A stretch of 64,000 nt of DNA from Sphingomonas_R arantia (GTDB lineage Bacteria; Pseudomonadota; Alphaproteobacteria; Sphingomonadales; Sphingomonadaceae), in contig NZ_JBHUGS010000001.1 in assembly GCF_042682045.1 (NCBI RefSeq), positions 806,001-870,000 on the forward strand, in the 5' to 3' direction. The position numbers and the translations under genes were made by a program. Each line of letters opens with the position of its first letter. Position 1 is the first letter of the stretch. Shown here piece by piece: positions 41,927-50,416 of this stretch. The notes beneath the pieces were generated by a model. That model had not been told where the DNA came from. It saw only the letters and a list, made by a program, of their open reading frames with translations, and searched no databases.

Positions 41927-44392
41927 ATGGGGATGATCTTGAAGCGGACGGCAACGCGCCCGATGCGGACCGCGGCTGGCGTGGCGGCGTTGTGTGGCTT
42001 CGTGGCGGCCGGTGGGGCGTCAGCGCAGGTCGGCGTGGCGCATCCGGCGGAGTGGCCGGCGCAGGCATCGCCGATCGCGCTCGACCCGGTGCTGGAGGCG
42101 AAGATCACCGCGCTGATGGCGCGGATGTCGCTGGAGCAGAAGGTCGGTCAGGTGGTGCAGGGCGACATCGCGTCGACCACGCCGGCGGACCTCAAGAAAT
42201 ATCATCTCGGATCGGTGTTCAACGGCGGCAATTCCGATCCGGGCGGGCGGTACAATGCCCCGGCGGCGGACTGGCTGAAGCTGGCCGATGAATATTGGGA
42301 TGCGTCGATCAGCGACGATCCGAAACTGCCGCGGATCCCGTCGATCTGGGGGATCGATGCGGTGCATGGTCATTCGAACGTGGTCGGCGCGACGCTGTTT
42401 CCGCACAATATCGGGCTGGGCGCGATGCGCGATCCGGCAATCATGCGGCAGATCGGCGCGATCACCGCGATCGAGATGCGCGTGACGGGCATCGACTGGA
42501 CATTCGCGCCGACCATCGCGGTGGTGCGCGACGATCGCTGGGGCCGGACCTACGAAGGGTTCGGCGAGACGGCGGAGATTGCGACGGGCTATGCCGGACC
42601 GCTGGTTGAGGGGTTGCAGGGCAAGATCGGCGACCGCGACTGGTTGAAGGGGTCGCACATCATCGCGACCGCCAAGCATTTCCTGGGCGACGGCGGCACC
42701 GCGGGCGGCAAGGACCAGGGCGATGCGCAGATGAGCGAGGCGCAGCTGCGATCGCTCTTCGCGCCGCCATATTATGCCGCGCTGAAGGCCGGCGTGCAGT
42801 CGGTGATGGCCAGCTTCTCGAGCTGGAACGGCGTGAAGATGACGGGCAATCGCAGCCTGCTGACCGGTGTGCTGAAGGAGCGGATGGGCTTCGACGGGTT
42901 CGTGGTAGGCGACTGGAACGCACACGGGCAGGTCGAGGGGTGCACCAACACGCGCTGCCCGCAGGCGCTGGCCGCCGGGCTGGACGTGTATATGGCCCCG
43001 GACAGCTGGAAGGGGATCTGGGAGTCCACGCTGGCGGGCGTGAAGGCCGGGACGATCCCGATGAGCCGGCTGGACGATGCGGTCCGGCGGTTGCTGCGCG
43101 TGAAATATCGCGCCGGGATTTTCGATACGGTCAAGCCGTCCGCGCGGCCGCTGGCGGGGCGTTACGCCTTGCTGGGCGCGCCGGCGCACCGCGCGGTGGC
43201 GCGGGCCGCGGTGGCGGAGTCGCTGGTGCTGCTGAAGAATAGCGGGTCGGTCCTGCCGTTGAAGCGGGGGATGCGGATCCTGGTGGCGGGCGATGCGGCG
43301 GACGATGTCGCGCGGCAGGCGGGCGGCTGGACGCTGTCGTGGCAGGGGACGGGTACGAAGCCGACCGATTTTCCGAACGCGACGAGCATCTGGCGCGGGA
43401 TCGCGGCGCAGGTGCAGGATGCGCGCGGGACGGCGACTTTGTCCGTCGACGGCAAGTACGAGACGAAGCCCGATGCGGCGATCGTGGTGTTCGGCGAGAC
43501 GCCCTATGCGGAGTTCCAGGGCGACAAGCCCGACGTGGCGTTCGACGATACGGCCGACAATCTGGCAACGATGCAGCGGTTGCGCGCGGCGGGTATCCCG
43601 GTGGTGGCGGTGTTCCTGTCGGGCCGGCCGCTCTGGGTGAACCCGTATCTGAATGCGTCCGACGCGTTCGTCGCGGCGTGGCTGCCGGGGTCGGAAGGGG
43701 CGGGCGTCGCGGACGTGCTGTTCGGGGCGAAGCCGTTCCGCGGCAAGCTGCCCTATAGCTGGCCGGCGCGGTCGGACCAGACGCCGCTGAACGTGGGCGA
43801 TGCGAATTATGCGCCGTTGTTTGCTTATGGATATGGGCTGACGGCGCGTGACAAGGGGGCGCTGGGGCCGTTGTCCGAGGTGCGTGCGGGGGCAGGGGGC
43901 AATCGCAACCTGCTGTTCGCGCGCGGCAAGGTGACCAACGGGCGGCGGTTGCTGCTCGGGTCCGGCACCGCGTTGGCGGCCAATCCGGGGCCGGAGCTGA
44001 TCAGCCAGCGTGCGGCAGACCGCGTGGCGCAGGAGGATGCGGTGCAGATCGCCTGGACCGGGCGCGGTGCGGCGAGCGCGGTGCTCGACGGCGACCCGGT
44101 CGATCTGACGCGCGAGGCGAATGGCGACGTGGCGCTGATCGTGGACGTGAAGGTGGATGCGGGTCCTGCTGGTGCGGTGACGCTGGGTGGGCGGAACGTG
44201 ACGGATCGGCTGCGTGCGATCGCTAAGGCCGGTGGCTGGGGTCAGGTGGCGGTGCCGCTGCGATGCCTGGTGGGTGCCGACCTTGCGAAGGTGCGGCAGC
44301 CGTTCATGATGACCACGGCGGGGGCGCTGACGGTGACCGTGTCGCGAGTGCAGTTCGGGTCTGCTTCCGAGGGGTTGGTGGATTGTCGGTGA
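41927..44392 (+). CDS. GH3 glycoside hydrolase (exo-1,4-beta-glucosidase type)
   Basis: 821 residues with a signal peptide (AAGVAALCGFVAAGGASAQ). GH3 N-terminal barrel: KVGQVVQGDI, WGIDAVHGHSNV, KHFLGDGGT and the nucleophile Asp329 in GFDGFVVGDWNAHG. The C-terminal sandwich (about 430-620) is followed by a galactose-binding-like domain (about 660-821), as in ExoP-type beta-glucosidases from marine and sphingomonad bacteria. Periplasmic removal of terminal glucose or xylose from glucan or xylan oligomers is likely. Precedes the xylose locus on the opposite strand. Confidence 0.92.
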   Translation: MGMILKRTATRPMRTAAGVAALCGFVAAGGASAQVGVAHPAEWPAQASPIALDPVLEAKITALMARMSLEQKVGQVVQGDIASTTPADLKKYHLGSVFNGGNSDPGGRYNAPAADWLKLADEYWDASISDDPKLPRIPSIWGIDAVHGHSNVVGATLFPHNIGLGAMRDPAIMRQIGAITAIEMRVTGIDWTFAPTIAVVRDDRWGRTYEGFGETAEIATGYAGPLVEGLQGKIGDRDWLKGSHIIATAKHFLGDGGTAGGKDQGDAQMSEAQLRSLFAPPYYAALKAGVQSVMASFSSWNGVKMTGNRSLLTGVLKERMGFDGFVVGDWNAHGQVEGCTNTRCPQALAAGLDVYMAPDSWKGIWESTLAGVKAGTIPMSRLDDAVRRLLRVKYRAGIFDTVKPSARPLAGRYALLGAPAHRAVARAAVAESLVLLKNSGSVLPLKRGMRILVAGDAADDVARQAGGWTLSWQGTGTKPTDFPNATSIWRGIAAQVQDARGTATLSVDGKYETKPDAAIVVFGETPYAEFQGDKPDVAFDDTADNLATMQRLRAAGIPVVAVFLSGRPLWVNPYLNASDAFVAAWLPGSEGAGVADVLFGAKPFRGKLPYSWPARSDQTPLNVGDANYAPLFAYGYGLTARDKGALGPLSEVRAGAGGNRNLLFARGKVTNGRRLLLGSGTALAANPGPELISQRAADRVAQEDAVQIAWTGRGAASAVLDGDPVDLTREANGDVALIVDVKVDAGPAGAVTLGGRNVTDRLRAIAKAGGWGQVAVPLRCLVGADLAKVRQPFMMTTAGALTVTVSRVQFGSASEGLVDCR

Positions 44393-44599
44393 GGGGTGGT
44401 TGAAAGACCAACCCCCGTGCTGAGTAGAGACCGAGTAGCGCCGTTTGGCGCGTAACGAGGGCTCGTATCAAAGCATGGCCTCGCGGGCGGGACTTGTCCT
44501 TCGATACGGGTCTTCGACTTCGCTCAGCCCCTACTCAGGACGAGCGGTTGGGAGTTGGGCGGTGAGGTGGCCATTACGTTGTCGCGCAGTTCACCCAAG

Positions 44600-44709
44600 C
44601 CGTCCATGCCGAGCGAAGTCGAGGCACGTTTCCCGGAGCGTAGCCGAGGGGTGCTGTGGGCTTCTCGACTTCGCTCGAAGGGTCCCTCGACTTCGCTCGG
44701 GATGGACGG
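44600..44709. repeat. Palindromic repeat family C, paired arms
   Basis: Arms 44600-44624 and 44685-44709 are reverse complements over 25 bases with one mismatch. The 60-base interior has a further TTCTCGACTTCGCTCGAAGGG segment. Part of a 712-base gene-free stretch (44393-45104) made mostly of repeats: a related TTCGACTTCGCTCAG segment near 44513, this element, an 8-bp array, family B and the xylA terminator. Confidence 0.85.
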
Positions 44710-44827
44710 TTTGTGTCGTCGGATCTTGGTGGGTTGGCTCAGCGATCAGGTACGTTGCATGCGAGCTTGGTTGTCGTGTGGCGACAGGGCAGTGCGTCTT
44801 GAAGCACGACGGCACTCGTTTATCTTT

Positions 44828-44881
44828 GACCCGCTGACCCGCTGACCCGCTGACCCGCTGACCCGCTGACCCGCTGACCCG
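44828..44881. repeat. 8-bp tandem array GACCCGCT, 6.75 copies
   Basis: GACCCGCT repeats perfectly six times, then GACCCG runs directly into the family B palindrome. Perfect short units suggest slippage; copy number probably varies between strains. Confidence 0.92.
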
Positions 44882-44942
44882 TTTGGTTCGAGCTCGTCGC
44901 GAACTCAGCGCGAAGTTCTCGACAGGCTCGAACCAAACGGGG
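44877..44942. repeat. Palindromic repeat family B, second copy
   Basis: Arms 44877-44904 and 44915-44942 pair over 28 bases with about four mismatches. Same core as 16853-16918. Its left end overlaps the 8-bp array. Confidence 0.83.
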
Positions 44943-45020
44943 TGGGGTGAGTGGCCAGGCGGATATCATACCGCTTTGGGACGGCGTCGGCGCGCTCTGG
45001 TTCGTCGCGTGACGACAGCA

Positions 45021-45064
45021 AGCAAACAAAACGGGCCCGGCTCGCCTCTGCGTGCCGGGCCCGT
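45021..45064 (-). terminator. Rho-independent terminator of the GH43-xylB-xylA operon
   Basis: On the minus strand, ACGGGCCCGGC (from 45064) pairs perfectly with GCCGGGCCCGT (to 45031) around a 12-base loop and is followed by TTTTGTTTG. Starts 41 bases after the xylA stop. Confidence 0.85.
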
Positions 45065-45104
45065 CATGACGGCCGGGACTAGCCCGACCGGTCGTCAGTA
45101 CCGC

Positions 45105-46412
45105 TTACAGGAAGCGGTTGATCAGGTTTTCGAGGCGCTCCTGGCCGCCCGAGCGGGGCTGGGGGGCGATGTTGCGTTCGATGGCGAGGTCGGCGATGCC
45201 CGAGAGGTCGCGGGTAGCGATCGCTTCGCCGAATTCGCCGTTCCAGCCGGCGTAGCGTTCCGTCTTGAACTGGTCGAGGCGACCATCCTCGATCAGCGCG
45301 GCGGCGTTCAGCAGGCCCTTGGCGACGACGTCGATGCCGCCGACATGGCCGTGGAACAGATCGGCCGGGTCCATCGACTGGCGGCGGACCTTGGAGTCGA
45401 AGTTGAACCCGCCGGTGGTGAAGCCGCCGGCGCGGATGATCTCCAGATTGGCGAGCGTCAGTTCCTCGACCGAGTTCGGGAACTGGTCGGTATCCCAGCC
45501 ATTCTGCGGATCGCCGCGGTTGGCGTCGATCGAACCGAAGATGCCGAGTGCCGCGGCCGTCGCGATCTCATGCTCGAACGTGTGGCTGGCCAGCGTGGCG
45601 TGGTTCGCCTCGATGTTCACCTTCACCTCGTTTTCGAGGCCGTAGCGCTTTAGGAAGCCGTACACCGTGGCGGTGTCGAAGTCGTACTGGTGCTTGGTCG
45701 GCTCCATCGGCTTCGGCTCGATCAGGATCGTGCCCTTGAACCCGATCTTGTGCTTGTGCTCGACGACCAGGCTGAGGAAGCGGCCGAGATTGTCGAGTTC
45801 ACGCTTGAGATCGGTGTTGAGCAGCGTTTCGTAACCCTCGCGACCGCCCCACAGGACGTAGTTCGCGCCGCCGAGACGATGCGTCGCCTCAAGCGCGTCA
45901 CGGACCTGGACTGCGCCGAACGCGAACACTTCCGGATCGGGGTTGGTGGCACCACCGGCGGCGAAGCGCGGGTGGCTGAACAGGTTGGCGGTGCCCCACA
46001 GGAGCTTGCGGCCGGACGATGCCTGGAGCTGTTCGAGATGATCGACGGCCTCTGCGAAGAAGCGGCGATGGTCGGTCAGATTGTCGGCATCGGCCATCAC
46101 GTCGGCGTCGTGGAAGCAGTAATAGGGCACGTCGAGCTTCTGGAAGAATTCGAACGCGACTTCGCGCTTCATCGCGGCGGCGGCGCTGTCATGCGGGCCG
46201 CGGTGCCACGGGCGATCGAACGTGCCGCCGCCGAACACGTCGGACCCCGGCCAGCAGAAGGTGTGCCAGAAGCAGGCGGCGAAGCGGAGATGATCCTCCA
46301 TGCGCTTGCCGAGGACCATCCGGTCCTTGTCGTAGAAGCGGTAGGCGAGTTCGTTCTGGCTTTCGGGGCCTTCGAACTTGATCTGGGGAATGGCGTTGAA
46401 GAAATCGGACAT
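45105..46412 (-). CDS. xylA: D-xylose isomerase
   Basis: 435 residues. Class II isomerase: CFWHTFCWPGSDVFGGGTFDRPW, catalytic His101 and Asp104 in CFHDADV, WGGREGYETL, the metal/sugar residues in LIEPKPMEPTKHQYD and the end LENLINRFL. Converts D-xylose to D-xylulose in the cytosol using two divalent metals. Start ATG 46412 shares its A with the xylulokinase stop (TGATG), so translation is coupled. Third gene of the GH43-xylB-xylA unit, followed by a strong terminator. Confidence 0.97.
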   Translation of the reverse strand: MSDFFNAIPQIKFEGPESQNELAYRFYDKDRMVLGKRMEDHLRFAACFWHTFCWPGSDVFGGGTFDRPWHRGPHDSAAAAMKREVAFEFFQKLDVPYYCFHDADVMADADNLTDHRRFFAEAVDHLEQLQASSGRKLLWGTANLFSHPRFAAGGATNPDPEVFAFGAVQVRDALEATHRLGGANYVLWGGREGYETLLNTDLKRELDNLGRFLSLVVEHKHKIGFKGTILIEPKPMEPTKHQYDFDTATVYGFLKRYGLENEVKVNIEANHATLASHTFEHEIATAAALGIFGSIDANRGDPQNGWDTDQFPNSVEELTLANLEIIRAGGFTTGGFNFDSKVRRQSMDPADLFHGHVGGIDVVAKGLLNAAALIEDGRLDQFKTERYAGWNGEFGEAIATRDLSGIADLAIERNIAPQPRSGGQERLENLINRFL

Positions 46413-47875
46413 CAGTGGTTCCTGCCGTCGGTTTCGAGGGGGGTGATGCGGGAATAGGCCGCGCGGAACGCAGCCTTCTTCTCCGCAAGGGCATCCATGA
46501 GCGCGGCGTCGGGCGCTTGCGTGCGGGCGACGGGCGGCGCGGTGCAGACGCTGGCGACGTCGCCGCCGTCGACCGCGAGCTGCGCCAGCCGGGCCGCGCC
46601 GAGTGCGGGGCCGACCTCGCCACCCTGAAGGTAGACGAGTTCGACACCCATCGCGGCGGCGAGCACGCGGCCCCAGTAGCTGGAACGCGCGCCGCCGCCG
46701 ATGACGGACAGCCGTTCGACCGTCGTGCCGGCTTCGCGCAGCACGTCGAGCCCGTCGGCCAGCGCGAACGCGACGCCTTCGAGCACGGCCTGCGACAGGC
46801 GGGCGGCGTCGGTGTCGTTGTCGAGCCGGAGGAACGCGCCGCGGACCTCGGCATCGTTGTGCGGTGTGCGCTCGCCCGAAAGGTACGGCAGGAACAGCTC
46901 GGGGCCGCTCGCCGGACCTGCGGCCTCCGCACGCGCGAAAAGTTCGGCGGCACCGCTTGCGCCGGTGATCCGCGCGACCCAGTCGATGCAGGAGGCGGCC
47001 GAGAGATGGACCGCCATCTGGTGCCACATGTTCGGCAAAGCGTGGCAGAAGGCGTGGACCGCGCGCGCCGGGTTGGGGCGGAAGTCCGCGGTGGCGACGA
47101 AGATGACGCCCGACGTGCCGAGCGAGAGCAAGGCATCGCCATCCGCCACCACGCCGACGCCGACCGCGCCCGCGGCATTGTCGCTGCCGCCCGCGGCGAC
47201 GGGCACGCGTGGCATGCCCCAGGCCTCGGCGACGTCGGCACCGAGCGTGCCGGTGATCTCCGACCCCTCGTAGAGCCGCGGCATCGCGCTTTCGTCGAGC
47301 CCGCTGGTGGCGAGCAGTTCGGGGCTCCAGCGACGCTTGGCCACGTCGAGCCAGAGCGTGCCGGCGGAATCGGACATGTCCGACGCCTTGTCGCCCGTCA
47401 TGCGCAGCCGGACATAGTCCTTGGGCAGCAGCACGGTCGCGATCTGGTCGAACGTCGCGCGCTCATGATCGCGGACCCAGCGGAGCTTGGGCGCGGTGAA
47501 GCCAGGCATCGCGATGTTGCCGGAGATATCGCGGAGGCGCGGTTCCTCGACCTCCATCGCGGTGCATTCGGCGGCGCTGCGGCCGTCGTTCCACAGGATG
47601 GCGGGGCGCAACGGGCGGTCGTCCGTGCCGAGCAAGGTCGCGCCGTGCATCTGCCCGGCGAGGCCCACGCCGCGGACCGCGCGGCGGACGGCTGGGTCGA
47701 TCGCGAGCACCGCGGCGCTCGTCGCGCGCCACCAGGCCTCCGGGTCCTGTTCCGACCAGAGCGGGTGCGGACGCTGGACGGTCAGGGCGGCGGTGCCCTG
47801 TCCGGCGATTGCGCCGGCTTCGTCGAGGACGACCGCCTTGACGCCCGAGGTGCCGATATCGATGCCGAGAAACAT
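46412..47875 (-). CDS. xylB: Xylulokinase
   Basis: 487 residues. FGGY carbohydrate kinase: MFLGIDIGTSGVKAVVLDE is the phosphate-binding start, GLAGQMHGATLL and RPAILWNDGRSA the sugar site with catalytic Asp in GGSDNAAGAVG, and VIGGGARSSYWGRVLA the C-terminal nucleotide motif. Phosphorylates D-xylulose to xylulose 5-phosphate for the pentose phosphate pathway. Starts 7 bases after GH43 and is coupled to xylA. Confidence 0.96.
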   Translation of the reverse strand: MFLGIDIGTSGVKAVVLDEAGAIAGQGTAALTVQRPHPLWSEQDPEAWWRATSAAVLAIDPAVRRAVRGVGLAGQMHGATLLGTDDRPLRPAILWNDGRSAAECTAMEVEEPRLRDISGNIAMPGFTAPKLRWVRDHERATFDQIATVLLPKDYVRLRMTGDKASDMSDSAGTLWLDVAKRRWSPELLATSGLDESAMPRLYEGSEITGTLGADVAEAWGMPRVPVAAGGSDNAAGAVGVGVVADGDALLSLGTSGVIFVATADFRPNPARAVHAFCHALPNMWHQMAVHLSAASCIDWVARITGASGAAELFARAEAAGPASGPELFLPYLSGERTPHNDAEVRGAFLRLDNDTDAARLSQAVLEGVAFALADGLDVLREAGTTVERLSVIGGGARSSYWGRVLAAAMGVELVYLQGGEVGPALGAARLAQLAVDGGDVASVCTAPPVARTQAPDAALMDALAEKKAAFRAAYSRITPLETDGRNH

Positions 47876-47882
47876 GCTGCGA

Positions 47883-49022
47883 TCAGTCCTGGAACGGGCT
47901 GATCGGACGGATGGTGCCGTCGGCGTTAAAGAACATCTCGGTCACCTTGGCGGAACGCAGGTGGTTCTTATTCGACAGCTGCGTGTCAGCATAGAACAGG
48001 TACCAGCGGTTCTGGAACTGGATGATCGAGTGATGCGTGGTCCAGCCCTGCACCGGGGACAGGATGCGACCGGTGTAGCGGAACGGGCCGGTCGGCTTGT
48101 CACCCACGGCATAGGCGATGAAGTGCGTGTCGCCGGTCGAGTAGGTGAAGTAGTATTTGCCCTGGCGCTTGAACACCCAGGACGCCTCGAAGAAGCGCCG
48201 GTCGTGGTCGCCGCCGAGGATCGGCTTGCCAGCCTCGTCCGTGATGACGACGTCGCGCGGGGGGGCCGCGAACTGCTTCATGTCGGCGGTCATCGGCGCC
48301 ATCTTGGGCGCAAGTGCGGGCTTGTCGTCCTGACGCAGGTCGGTGTCGCCGGCGTTCGGATCGAACTTGCCCTTCGCCCAGCGCTGGAGCTGGCCGCCCC
48401 AGATGCCGCCGAAATACATGTAGCTCTTGCCGTCATCGTCGGTGAACACGGCCGGATCGATCGAGAAGCTGCCGCGGATCGGGGCGGCCTCGGACTTGAA
48501 CGGGCCCATCGGCGACTTGGACGTGGCCACGCCGATACGGAAGATGCCCTGCTTGTCGCGCACGGGCATGTAGAGAAAATAGGTGCCGTTCTTGTACGCG
48601 GCGTCGGGCGCCCAGGCCTGCTTGGAGGCCCAGGGGATGTCCTTCACGTCAATCGCGACGGGGCCGATCGTGACCGGGCCGCCGATGCGGTCCATGCTGA
48701 GCACGCGGTAGTCGTGCATCGCATATTGGTTGCCGAGATCGTCGTCGGGAATGCCCGCGTCGACATCGTGGCTGGGGTAGACGTAGATCTTGCCATTGAA
48801 GACGTGGGCGGAGGGATCGGCCGCGAAGATCTGGGTCACCAGCGGGGCGGAGAGGTACCGCTTGCCCTCCGGGCTGCGCGCGTCGGGGCCGACGTTCAGC
48901 GTGCCGGCGCCGGTCGTCGCGGCGGGGGCTGGCGGCGTCGTCGGAGCCTGGGCCAGCGCGACGGAGGCGAGCAGTGCCAGCGGCACGGCGGCGAGGGCGG
49001 AAGAGCGGGTGCCCATGATCAT
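47883..49022 (-). CDS. GH43 family glycoside hydrolase (beta-xylosidase/arabinofuranosidase)
   Basis: 379 residues with a signal peptide (ALAAVPLALLASVALAQA). The five-bladed propeller acids are visible: Asp in FAADPSAHVFNGKIYVYPSHD, Asp in FSIDPAVFTDDDGKSY and Glu in RRFFEASWVF. Exported, probably to the periplasm, where it would release xylose or arabinose from xylo-oligomers. Start: ATG 49022 or the in-frame ATG 49016, both behind AGGAAGG. First gene of the operon with xylB and xylA; a LacI-type palindrome lies 48-63 bases upstream. Confidence 0.92.
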   Translation of the reverse strand: MIMGTRSSALAAVPLALLASVALAQAPTTPPAPAATTGAGTLNVGPDARSPEGKRYLSAPLVTQIFAADPSAHVFNGKIYVYPSHDVDAGIPDDDLGNQYAMHDYRVLSMDRIGGPVTIGPVAIDVKDIPWASKQAWAPDAAYKNGTYFLYMPVRDKQGIFRIGVATSKSPMGPFKSEAAPIRGSFSIDPAVFTDDDGKSYMYFGGIWGGQLQRWAKGKFDPNAGDTDLRQDDKPALAPKMAPMTADMKQFAAPPRDVVITDEAGKPILGGDHDRRFFEASWVFKRQGKYYFTYSTGDTHFIAYAVGDKPTGPFRYTGRILSPVQGWTTHHSIIQFQNRWYLFYADTQLSNKNHLRSAKVTEMFFNADGTIRPISPFQD

Positions 49023-49069
49023 GATCCTTCCTGAAGCGATCTTCTGCGAGACCTGTGGCGGGGGCGAAG

Positions 49070-49085
49070 TGGTTAGCGCTCTCAT
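49070..49085. promoter_or_regulatory. LacI-type operator upstream of GH43-xylB-xylA
   Basis: TGGTTAGCGCTCTCAT (49070-49085), core TTAGCGCT centred on CG. Related to palindromes at 50353 and 58145 ahead of the other two xylose operons. Binding by the adjacent LacI regulator is inference. Confidence 0.6.
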
Positions 49086-49235
49086 AATCGAATGCCGGGG
49101 GGAGGCAAGTCCAACTCGCGTCCGCGCGAGGCGGGGCGCCGTCTTGCCGCGACGGGCGCGTCAAAGCGGGACCGCGCCGAATGGACCGGAACGATGCCCT
49201 CTTGCCGCGGGGGCCGTTTGCGATAAACCTACATC

Positions 49236-50324
49236 ATGAGCCTCGACGGACCCGGTAAGACAAGAGCCTCCCGCCGCGCAGGCGGTGCCCCGACGATCAG
49301 CGATGTCGCCAAGCGTGCCGGCGTATCGCCGATGACGGTCTCGCGCGTCATCAACGGGGTGAACAACGTCCGGCTGGTGACGCGCGACGAGGTGAACAAG
49401 GCGATCTCCGCACTGAACTACGCGCCGAACCCGGCGGCGCGCAGCCTGGCGGGGGCGGGGCAGACGCGGATCGGGTTGCTGTACAGCAACCCCAGCGCGG
49501 GGTTCCTGAGCGAGTTCCTGCTCGGCAGCCTGGACCAGGCCGCGCGCAGCGACGTGCAGATCATCGTCGAGAAATGCGAGCTGGGCGATCACGAGATCGA
49601 GGTGACGCGCCACTTGATCGAGGGTGGGATCGACGGCGTGATCCTGCCGCCGCCGTTGTGCGAGACGGACTCGATCCTGGACCTGTTGTCCGCCGCGGGC
49701 GTGCCGACCGTGTCGGTGGCGAGCGGCCTGCCCGCCGACGAATTGCTCGCGATCCGGATCGACGACCGCGAGGCGGCACGGACGATGGTGCGCCACATCC
49801 TGGCGCTGGGCCACCGGCGGATCGGGTTCATCACCGGCAATCCCAACCTGTCGGCCAGCGCGCGGCGGCTGGAGGGCTATTCAGCCGCGCTGGAGGAGTC
49901 GCGGATCCCGCTCGACGAGAAGCTGATCGCGCATGGGCTCTATACCTACCGGTCGGGGCTGGACGCGGCGGAGCAGTTGCTGGAACTGGACGATCCGCCG
50001 ACCGCGATCTTCGCATCGAACGACGATATGGCGGCGGCGACGGTCGCGGCGGCGCATCGCCGCGGGCTGGACGTGCCGGGCGACCTGACGGTGTGCGGGT
50101 TCGACGATACGACGCTGTCGACCGCGATCTGGCCGGAGCTGACGACGATCCACCAGCCGATCGCCGACATGTCGCGCGCGGCGGTCGCGCTGCTCGTCTC
50201 GACGATCCGCCAGCAGCGCGGCGGCGAGGTGACCGAACGGCACCGGACGCTCGACTTCACGCTGATCCGGCGGCAGTCGGACGCACCGCCGCGGCGCCGG
50301 CCGCGCGTCGGCGTGTCGCAGTAG
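49236..50324 (+). CDS. LacI-family transcriptional regulator of the xylose locus
   Basis: 362 residues. N-terminal HTH with hinge: PTISDVAKRAGVSPMTVSRVINGVNNV, then hinge RSLAGAGQTRIGLLYSN. The periplasmic-binding-protein-like effector domain fills the rest, including IFASNDDMAAATVAAAHRRGLDVPGDLTVCGFDDT. Likely a xylose-responsive repressor equivalent to Caulobacter XylR. Divergent from GH43 and followed by xylD; the three related palindromes near the operon starts are its probable sites. The C-terminus is an Arg/Pro-rich tail. Confidence 0.9.
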   Translation: MSLDGPGKTRASRRAGGAPTISDVAKRAGVSPMTVSRVINGVNNVRLVTRDEVNKAISALNYAPNPAARSLAGAGQTRIGLLYSNPSAGFLSEFLLGSLDQAARSDVQIIVEKCELGDHEIEVTRHLIEGGIDGVILPPPLCETDSILDLLSAAGVPTVSVASGLPADELLAIRIDDREAARTMVRHILALGHRRIGFITGNPNLSASARRLEGYSAALEESRIPLDEKLIAHGLYTYRSGLDAAEQLLELDDPPTAIFASNDDMAAATVAAAHRRGLDVPGDLTVCGFDDTTLSTAIWPELTTIHQPIADMSRAAVALLVSTIRQQRGGEVTERHRTLDFTLIRRQSDAPPRRRPRVGVSQ

Positions 50325-50352
50325 CGACCGCCGCTTGACCATGGTCCGGTAT

Positions 50353-50368
50353 CTGGTAGCGTTATCAG
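50353..50368. promoter_or_regulatory. LacI-type operator upstream of xylD
   Basis: CTGGTAGCGTTATCAG (50353-50368), a 16-base imperfect palindrome centred on CG, with six of eight half-site positions matching. It lies 49 bases before the xylD start and after the regulator's stop. Confidence 0.62.
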
Positions 50369-50416
50369 CGATACGGCAGGCCCGATGCGGGCGATGCCGG
50401 ACGGGAGAGTAGCAGA

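Noticed and set aside
44828..44881. CRISPR-like array
   Set aside because: Units are 8 bp with no spacers; it is a simple tandem repeat.
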